The notes beneath the pieces are model-generated. The model was not told where the DNA came from. It saw only the letters and a list, made by a program, of their open reading frames with translations, and ran no database searches. A program made the translations under genes and the position numbers. 64,000 nucleotides of DNA from Verrucomicrobiota bacterium (GTDB lineage Bacteria > Verrucomicrobiota > Verrucomicrobiia > Chthoniobacterales > Chthoniobacteraceae), in NCBI GenBank assembly GCA_009885995.1, contig VFJQ01000029.1, forward strand, positions 17,503 through 81,502, written 5' to 3'. Numbering within the stretch: the first letter of the stretch is position 1; each line of letters begins with the position of its first letter. This document shows positions 59,063 through 64,000 of this stretch, in pieces.

Positions 59063-61747
59063 ATGAAGACTCTCCTGACCGTCAACCTCACCACGAAGAC
59101 CGCGAACCTCGGGAGTGAGGAGTGGGCGCCGCCTTCCTATCGCTTCGGCGAGGAGCTGACGCTCGCGCTGCGCTTCACCGAGACGCGCGGCGCGGCGATC
59201 GTGGAGCCGGTGCTGGCCGTGGCGTCGATGCGAGCAGCGATCGGGCGCGTGGACACACGGCCGGAGAGCGGGAAGTTTGCGCTGCAATTCGGAGCGGGCG
59301 CGCAGACGGAGGAGAGCACGACGGCGGAGGTGCCGCACGATTGCAGCCCGGCGGCACTGCTCGCGGCGATCACGGCACTGACGGAGGTCACGGCGCTCTA
59401 CGGCGCGCCCGTGGTGGCGAAGCTCGACGACTCGTGGCGCATCGTCTTCGGCGATGGCGCCGAGGAGGTGGACATCACGGCCCGCGACAACACTCTCTTC
59501 CCGGTGAGCTTCGTGCGCGTCTCTGCCTATCAGATCGATGGCGTGTGGCAGCACTTCGTGCGGCTGCTGCAATCGGAGATCGCGTTCACGACGGCGGGCG
59601 CGGCGGTGCTGCCCGATCCGCCGCGCATCGCGGCGGTGCAGGACGGTGGGAGCGATGGGGAATTCACGTGGAACGAGATCCAGGCGCTGAACGTGCCGCC
59701 GGACTTCCGCGGCTCCTTCCTCATCCGCTCGGGCGAGAATGCGCGGACGCGCGAGCTGACGACGGCGGACACGGCGGAGACGATCCAGACGGCGCTGGAG
59801 ACGATGATCGGCGCGGGGAATGTGAAGGTGACGGAGTCGGTGAACTTCACGGCGAACATCGAGTTCACCGGCGAGCTGGAAGGGACGGATATCGAGCTGA
59901 TGACGGTCGCGGCGCTGAACCCGCCGCCTGGCGACCTGACCTTCACGCTCGCTCTCGATCGCGCGGAGCTGGAGGTGATCCTGCGGCGCGTGCCGAGCGT
60001 GACGCTGCCGCTGGAAGTGCGGCTGGTGGTGACGCTGCCCGGCGAGACGACGCAGACGATGGTCGCTTTCTCGACGGAGGTGACGCTGCTGCGCCCGCTG
60101 ATCTGGCCGGAGCAGGCGACGATCGAGCCGGTCGATTGGCTGCGGCCGCCGTCGCCGACCGATTACGTGCCGCGCAGCAGCGACACGGTCTTCACCGGCG
60201 ACAAGAGCGCGGTCTATATCCGCGGCAATGGCGCGGCGACGGAGTTTGTGCTCGACCACGACTTTGCGACCTCGGACGTGACGGTCGAGGTCGTGCAGAA
60301 TATCAGCAACGGGCTCCAGCTCGTGAACGGCACGCACTACACCGCGCGCATCGTCAACGACGGCAGCGTGGAAGTGGAAGCGATCGGCGCTGCACCGACG
60401 ACAAACGCCTGGCGCATCTATGTGCGGGCGATGGAGCCGATCGCGGCCTTCGCGGACGGCCTCACGGTGACGATCGAGCAGGTGACTGGTGAGAGCGGCG
60501 ATCTGCGCACGATCCTCGATTCCTTCGGCGCGCGGCTCGGCGTGGTGGAGGACAAGCTGCCCGAGGTGGGCGCGCAGCTCGATCCGGCGACGGTGATCAA
60601 GAACACGCTGCAGAGCCGCGTGATCCCGGACTTCCTGCTCGTGACGCCGCGGCCCACGAAGCTACCCGGCGCGACGATCACCGACATCGTGCCGCAATCG
60701 ATCAAGGCGACCGAGCTGGCGTCGAGCGGCAGCAGCGTGGAATCGACCTACACGGGCACGCGCGCGCTGAGCAGCCAGGGCGAGCTGGTCCGCTATGCGC
60801 CGCTGTCTTACTACGTCGAGGCGGAGCTGGAAGTGACAGCGAAGACCGACGAGGTGCTCGAACCCGACGCCGCGGAGATCGGCAAGGTGTATGCGGTGGA
60901 TGGCGATGCCGTCTTCGCCGCGGGCGTCGCGGGGCGCGGGCGGAAGCGCTTCGCGGATGGCAGCTTCATCGCGTTCGCGAATGGGCATTGGTTTGAAGTC
61001 GTGGAGGGCGACGAAGACGAGTGGTGGCCGGTCGAGTGCGAGGCGACGCTCTTTCTCGTGACGGCGGGCGCGGAGGATTTCATCACGGGCACCTATTGGG
61101 AGGTGCTCTTCGATCCGCAGTTCGCGCTGGCGAGCAGGGAACACCTGGCGGCGCGCGGCACCTTCGTGCTCGAAGCGGCGGAGCTGCCAGCCGAGCTGGG
61201 GCTCGATGACGATATCGATGCGCTGACGTGGACACCGCTGGTGGACCACACGCGCACCTTCAGCGATGCGCTGACGAAGCTCAAAGGCACGCTGCGGATC
61301 GATCGCACGGACCCGGTGGAGATCGGTGAGTTCACCGCGGCAGCGGACGATGTCATCACCGTCGCGGTGGCGCACGAGCGCGTGGCAGGGCAGCGGGTGT
61401 TCGTGCTCACCGACGACACGCTTCCGCCCGGCCTGGAGGAGGACACGGGCTACTACGTGATGGCGGACGGGCTTGGGGAGTTCACGATGAAGGTGGAAGC
61501 GACGCTGGGCGGCGGCGCGGTGAACATCACCGGCACGGGCACGGGCACCCACACGATCCTGCGCGATACGCTGACGGCCGTCGCGCAGATCGGCGGGAAG
61601 AGCGCGATCAATACGCAGCTCAGCTCGGCGCACCTCGCGGTGCGACTGCGGTTCACTCACTTCGATGTCGCCGCGGCAGACGGGCCGCGCGGCGCCTTCA
61701 CCCTCGCGCTGAGCGGCGCGACCGACCGGCTCGTAAGTCTCACTTAA
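59063..61747 (+). CDS. Large tail fibre/tip protein, 894 aa
   Basis: Beta-rich with repeated blocks. The first half has MKTLLTVNLTTKTANLGSEE, SFLIRSGENARTRELTTADT and a gp10-like AATEFVLDHDFATSDVTVEV. The second half includes LDSFGARLGVVEDKLPEVGA and RKRFADGSFIAFANGHWFEV. It resembles no specific enzyme; position and length fit a host-contact fibre or tip protein. Confidence 0.55.
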   Translation: MKTLLTVNLTTKTANLGSEEWAPPSYRFGEELTLALRFTETRGAAIVEPVLAVASMRAAIGRVDTRPESGKFALQFGAGAQTEESTTAEVPHDCSPAALLAAITALTEVTALYGAPVVAKLDDSWRIVFGDGAEEVDITARDNTLFPVSFVRVSAYQIDGVWQHFVRLLQSEIAFTTAGAAVLPDPPRIAAVQDGGSDGEFTWNEIQALNVPPDFRGSFLIRSGENARTRELTTADTAETIQTALETMIGAGNVKVTESVNFTANIEFTGELEGTDIELMTVAALNPPPGDLTFTLALDRAELEVILRRVPSVTLPLEVRLVVTLPGETTQTMVAFSTEVTLLRPLIWPEQATIEPVDWLRPPSPTDYVPRSSDTVFTGDKSAVYIRGNGAATEFVLDHDFATSDVTVEVVQNISNGLQLVNGTHYTARIVNDGSVEVEAIGAAPTTNAWRIYVRAMEPIAAFADGLTVTIEQVTGESGDLRTILDSFGARLGVVEDKLPEVGAQLDPATVIKNTLQSRVIPDFLLVTPRPTKLPGATITDIVPQSIKATELASSGSSVESTYTGTRALSSQGELVRYAPLSYYVEAELEVTAKTDEVLEPDAAEIGKVYAVDGDAVFAAGVAGRGRKRFADGSFIAFANGHWFEVVEGDEDEWWPVECEATLFLVTAGAEDFITGTYWEVLFDPQFALASREHLAARGTFVLEAAELPAELGLDDDIDALTWTPLVDHTRTFSDALTKLKGTLRIDRTDPVEIGEFTAAADDVITVAVAHERVAGQRVFVLTDDTLPPGLEEDTGYYVMADGLGEFTMKVEATLGGGAVNITGTGTGTHTILRDTLTAVAQIGGKSAINTQLSSAHLAVRLRFTHFDVAAADGPRGAFTLALSGATDRLVSLT

Positions 61748-61752
61748 ATCCT

Positions 61753-63189
61753 ATGGCAGCACCCGGCATCCCTGACTTTGTAGCGGTCGCGTTTCGCGGC
61801 CATGTGCAGCGTAGCGGCACCGGCTCGGTCGGCAGGCAGGCCGCGCTCATCACATGGGAACGGCCTGCCGGCCCGCCGGACCCGATCGAGCACTATGAGC
61901 TGTTCTTCAACGGCGGCGGTGCCGACGTGCTGTGGGCGACTACGGGCGCCGCGGCGACTTCGCAGCTCGCGGATCTGGGAGCGCTACCGACTCCGTGGGG
62001 CGCGCTCAACGATGTGAAGGTGCGCGCGGTGAACACGGACGGAGCGTCGGCGAAGGTCTCGATCGACAGCTTCTACCCCACCACGCTCATCCCCGTGACC
62101 GCCGACGACGTAGCCGAGGCGGGGAGTGTGGCGGTCGGCACGATCACCAACACGACGGCGATCGTAAGCTGGACGACCTCCGATACGGACACGCGGGCAT
62201 CCGTGTGGGTGATCCGCCTCATGCGCGGCAGCAGCTACGAGGTGGAGCTGACGGTGCCGTTCTGGCAACTCACCCGCACGCTCACCGGACTGCTGCCCGG
62301 CCATGCCTACCAGGTGCAAGTCTTCGCCCGCTACCTGCCGACCGGCTACGCCGGCTCCTCCGATGTGCAGCTCGAATCCCCGCCGCAACCGGAGACGGCC
62401 GTCGAGTTCACCACCACGACGGATGAATTCGAGCTGACCGGTCCGGCGGAGATCGAGTCCGCGCAGAACGGCGTGGTCGCCGGAAGCTATGAGGCGCCCG
62501 CCGCGGGCATCATCTCGTGGGCGCTCTCCGGGGCGCCAGCCGGCGTGCTGATCGAGGCGCGCGAAGACTTCGCGATGATCGCCGCCGACATCACCGGGAC
62601 CGCCACGGAGCCGGGCATCTACGACGCTGTGGTGACGGGACGTTACCGCGCCTCGACCGGGGATATGATCCTCTCGCTGCCCGTGCGCTTCATCGTGAGC
62701 GGCGGGGCCTTCCTGCCGTGGTTCCACGACGAGCCCGCCCGGCGCGAGCTGCAGATCGACGTGCGGACCCGCCAGGTGACGAGCGCGACCTTCGACCTCG
62801 CGAGCGAAGAGGGGATGGTGCTCGTCTATCGCGACCTCCAGCGCGTCCACATTCTCTTCCGCGACGGGACCAGGGTGCTCGACACGGTGCCGACCGCGCT
62901 GCGCTTGATCATGCGTCCGCCGGAGCAGTTCCCCGGCGAGCCCTTCATCCGCGAGGTCTGGGCGGCGGACGTGGAGAGCATCGGTGGCGAGGATCGCGCC
63001 TACTTCGACCTCACGCCGGGCAGCGACGAACTCGACGGGATCTTCGCCGAGCTGGACGCTGCCTCCGGACGGCAACCCGGCAGCGCCGCCCTCGCCGGCC
63101 TGATCGAGATCGAATGGACCTTCGCCGCCGCCCCCGCCCGCACCTCCCGCCCCGTGCCCGCGCAGCTTGCCCAGGACTACGAGCAGTGA
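61753..63189 (+). CDS. Fibronectin-type-III-containing tip protein, 478 aa
   Basis: At least two Fn3-like modules (QAALITWERPAGPPDPIEHY, VGTITNTTAIVSWTTSDTDT with LTGLLPGHAYQVQVFARYL) precede a beta-rich C-terminal half. Last gene of the prophage, 113 bases from its right end. Fn3 modules are common on phage tips that touch the cell surface. Confidence 0.65.
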   Translation: MAAPGIPDFVAVAFRGHVQRSGTGSVGRQAALITWERPAGPPDPIEHYELFFNGGGADVLWATTGAAATSQLADLGALPTPWGALNDVKVRAVNTDGASAKVSIDSFYPTTLIPVTADDVAEAGSVAVGTITNTTAIVSWTTSDTDTRASVWVIRLMRGSSYEVELTVPFWQLTRTLTGLLPGHAYQVQVFARYLPTGYAGSSDVQLESPPQPETAVEFTTTTDEFELTGPAEIESAQNGVVAGSYEAPAAGIISWALSGAPAGVLIEAREDFAMIAADITGTATEPGIYDAVVTGRYRASTGDMILSLPVRFIVSGGAFLPWFHDEPARRELQIDVRTRQVTSATFDLASEEGMVLVYRDLQRVHILFRDGTRVLDTVPTALRLIMRPPEQFPGEPFIREVWAADVESIGGEDRAYFDLTPGSDELDGIFAELDAASGRQPGSAALAGLIEIEWTFAAAPARTSRPVPAQLAQDYEQ

Positions 63190-63254
63190 CCGGTTTGCGG
63201 GTGCGTTGCAGAGTGGTTGCAAGGCTTCTGCATCGGCCCCCCGCCTCCGCCAAC

Positions 63255-63302
63255 GGTTCCCATACCTTTGCGGAGCGTTCCCGGACGCATCGCCGGGCTA
63301 CA
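63255..63302. promoter_or_regulatory. Prophage right end with transposase-site candidates
   Basis: Read inward from the end, GGGAACG is at bases 21-27 (63276-63282) and TATGGGAACCG at about 40-48 (hexamer 63256-63261). The hexamers are 21 bases apart, two helical turns. Together with the left-end sites they define likely transposase recognition. Confidence 0.6.
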
Positions 63303-63307
63303 GTTTT
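63303..63307. repeat. Target-site duplication, right copy
   Basis: GTTTT, identical to 21597-21601. A sixth T is also shared, so the exact frame of the duplication is ambiguous by one base. Confidence 0.65.
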
Positions 63308-63385
63308 TATGCGAGTCTTTCCCCACCTTCCCTTTGAACCCTCCCTATCGCTGATTTCAGAGTTAGGCGACTCTGCGCGCACTGC

Positions 63386-63877
63386 ATGAAGATATGTCCA
63401 GCCTGCGGAGCTACGAACAACTCACTCATGCGCGTATGCACATCCTGTCAGACACCGTTGGACGCAGAGGACCTAACGCCTCCTTGCGACGACCTCCCCA
63501 GCCCGCCGCTCGCTTCGCGCTTTCGGTCTCTTGGCATCGCAGCATTTGGCTTCTCAGCCGCGTCTTTCGGCGCCGCAACGATCGCGTTTTCCCTGTGGCG
63601 CGATCAGGCTCGCTTTCTGGAGGGGCAGCCTCCCGGCACCATCATCTCCGGCGGCGCGGCATTCAGCCTCAACTTCATCCCGCTGATTACGACCTTCGTG
63701 ACGATCTTTCTCGGTGCCGTCGGCTCGGTCCTGCTCGGTGCGTCTTGCGGCCTCGCCCGGCTCTCACCACAACGCGTGCTCTCCGGTCTTCACATCACGA
63801 CGGCTCTTCTGCTTCTGCCGTTTCTCTACTTTCTCGCCCACTTTGTCGGGCGTATCACCAGTATCTATTCCCGATGA
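63386..63877 (+). CDS. Zinc-ribbon membrane protein, host
   Basis: 163 residues. MKICPACGATNNSLMRVCTS continues to CQTPL, a zinc ribbon of the CxxC...CxxC type, then three or four hydrophobic helices (GIAAFGFSAASFGAATIAFS, LITTFVTIFLGAVGSVLLGA, HITTALLLLPFLYFLAHFVG). First host gene right of the prophage. No function inferred. Confidence 0.65.
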   Translation: MKICPACGATNNSLMRVCTSCQTPLDAEDLTPPCDDLPSPPLASRFRSLGIAAFGFSAASFGAATIAFSLWRDQARFLEGQPPGTIISGGAAFSLNFIPLITTFVTIFLGAVGSVLLGASCGLARLSPQRVLSGLHITTALLLLPFLYFLAHFVGRITSIYSR

Positions 63878-64000
63878 ACGAATCGCCATCTATGCGCTGC
63901 AGCGCCTATGAAGGATTGTCAAGGGTCGTGGTGGAAGCGACAGCGTTTGACGGATGGTTAGGAGGAGTGGCGAGGCTCGGGGTTGAGTATCTTAGTTCCC

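Larger units (their letters stand above)
21602..63302 (+). mobile_element. Mu-like transposable prophage, about 41.7 kb
   Basis: The element starts with TGAGTTGCGG and ends with GGGCTACA, so TG...CA termini are flanked by a GTTTT duplication. GTGAACG at bases 21-27 from the left end and GGGAACG at 21-27 from the right end (read inward) are placed symmetrically, and a second matching site, TATGGGAAC, occurs near each end. Inside are a MuA-type transposase, a MuB-type ATPase, a LexA-like repressor, and a Mu-like DUF3486/terminase/DUF935 packaging block. Early genes run leftward and the repressor plus late genes run rightward. This differs from Mu, where only the repressor runs leftward. No obviously broken structural gene is seen, so it may be functional. 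Confidence 0.85.

Noticed and set aside
63931..63945. Full copy of the GTGGAAGCG palindrome
   Set aside because: Only one arm is visible before the window ends, so it was not listed as a complete element.

Overview
The window is GC-rich chromosomal DNA from a bacterium that is most likely a member of the Verrucomicrobiota or a close relative. The evidence is the DUF1501 gene beside a PSD1/DUF1549/DUF1553 cytochrome gene, a DUF4159-MoxR cluster, and several dispersed palindromic repeat families. It carries one complete-looking Mu-like transposable prophage.

Host left part (1-21601). In order it holds a truncated DUF1501 gene and its PSD1/DUF1553 partner, a small secreted protein, a HupE/UreJ-type membrane protein, an MGDG-synthase-like glycosyltransferase, a ferritin-like protein, an ankyrin protein, fabF, two lipoproteins, a Ser/Thr kinase with a zinc ribbon, a lipoprotein, a TauE/SafE permease, a TPR/HExxH peptidase, DUF4159, MoxR, a uracil-DNA-glycosylase-like protein and a secreted alpha/beta hydrolase. 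Dispersed repeats sit in many of the gaps. Two of them have become part of genes: one encodes the signal peptide of the TPR peptidase, and one supplies a start codon to the DUF4159 gene.

Prophage (21602-63302, about 41.7 kb). The ends were placed by TG...CA termini, a GTTTT target duplication, and GGGAAC/GTGAAC sites at identical distances (bases 21-26) from both termini. A leftward early operon runs from 35821 to about 22035, with most genes joined by ATGA overlaps. It holds a Ner-like HTH protein, a MuA-type DDE transposase, a MuB-type ATPase, many small proteins, an HD hydrolase next to a Pol X-like nucleotidyltransferase, an Rmf-like protein, and a terminal HTH / ABC-ATPase-GNAT / formyltransferase module. 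A divergent rightward arm begins with a LexA-like self-cleaving repressor. It continues with a lysis region containing an initiator-type tRNA-Met and an L,D-transpeptidase-fold lysin candidate, then Mu-like packaging genes (DUF3486 small terminase, large terminase), a DUF935 portal fused to a nuclease-like domain, a protease-scaffold-capsid fusion, further head genes, and a short, apparently non-contractile tail module ending with large fibre or tip proteins.

Host right part (63303-64000) has a zinc-ribbon membrane protein.

The observations most worth following are the phage initiator tRNA and its possible link to a formyltransferase in the same element, the ABC-GNAT-formyltransferase module, the host repeats that have entered prophage genes in frame, and the CA-rich leaders without Shine-Dalgarno motifs in front of virion genes.
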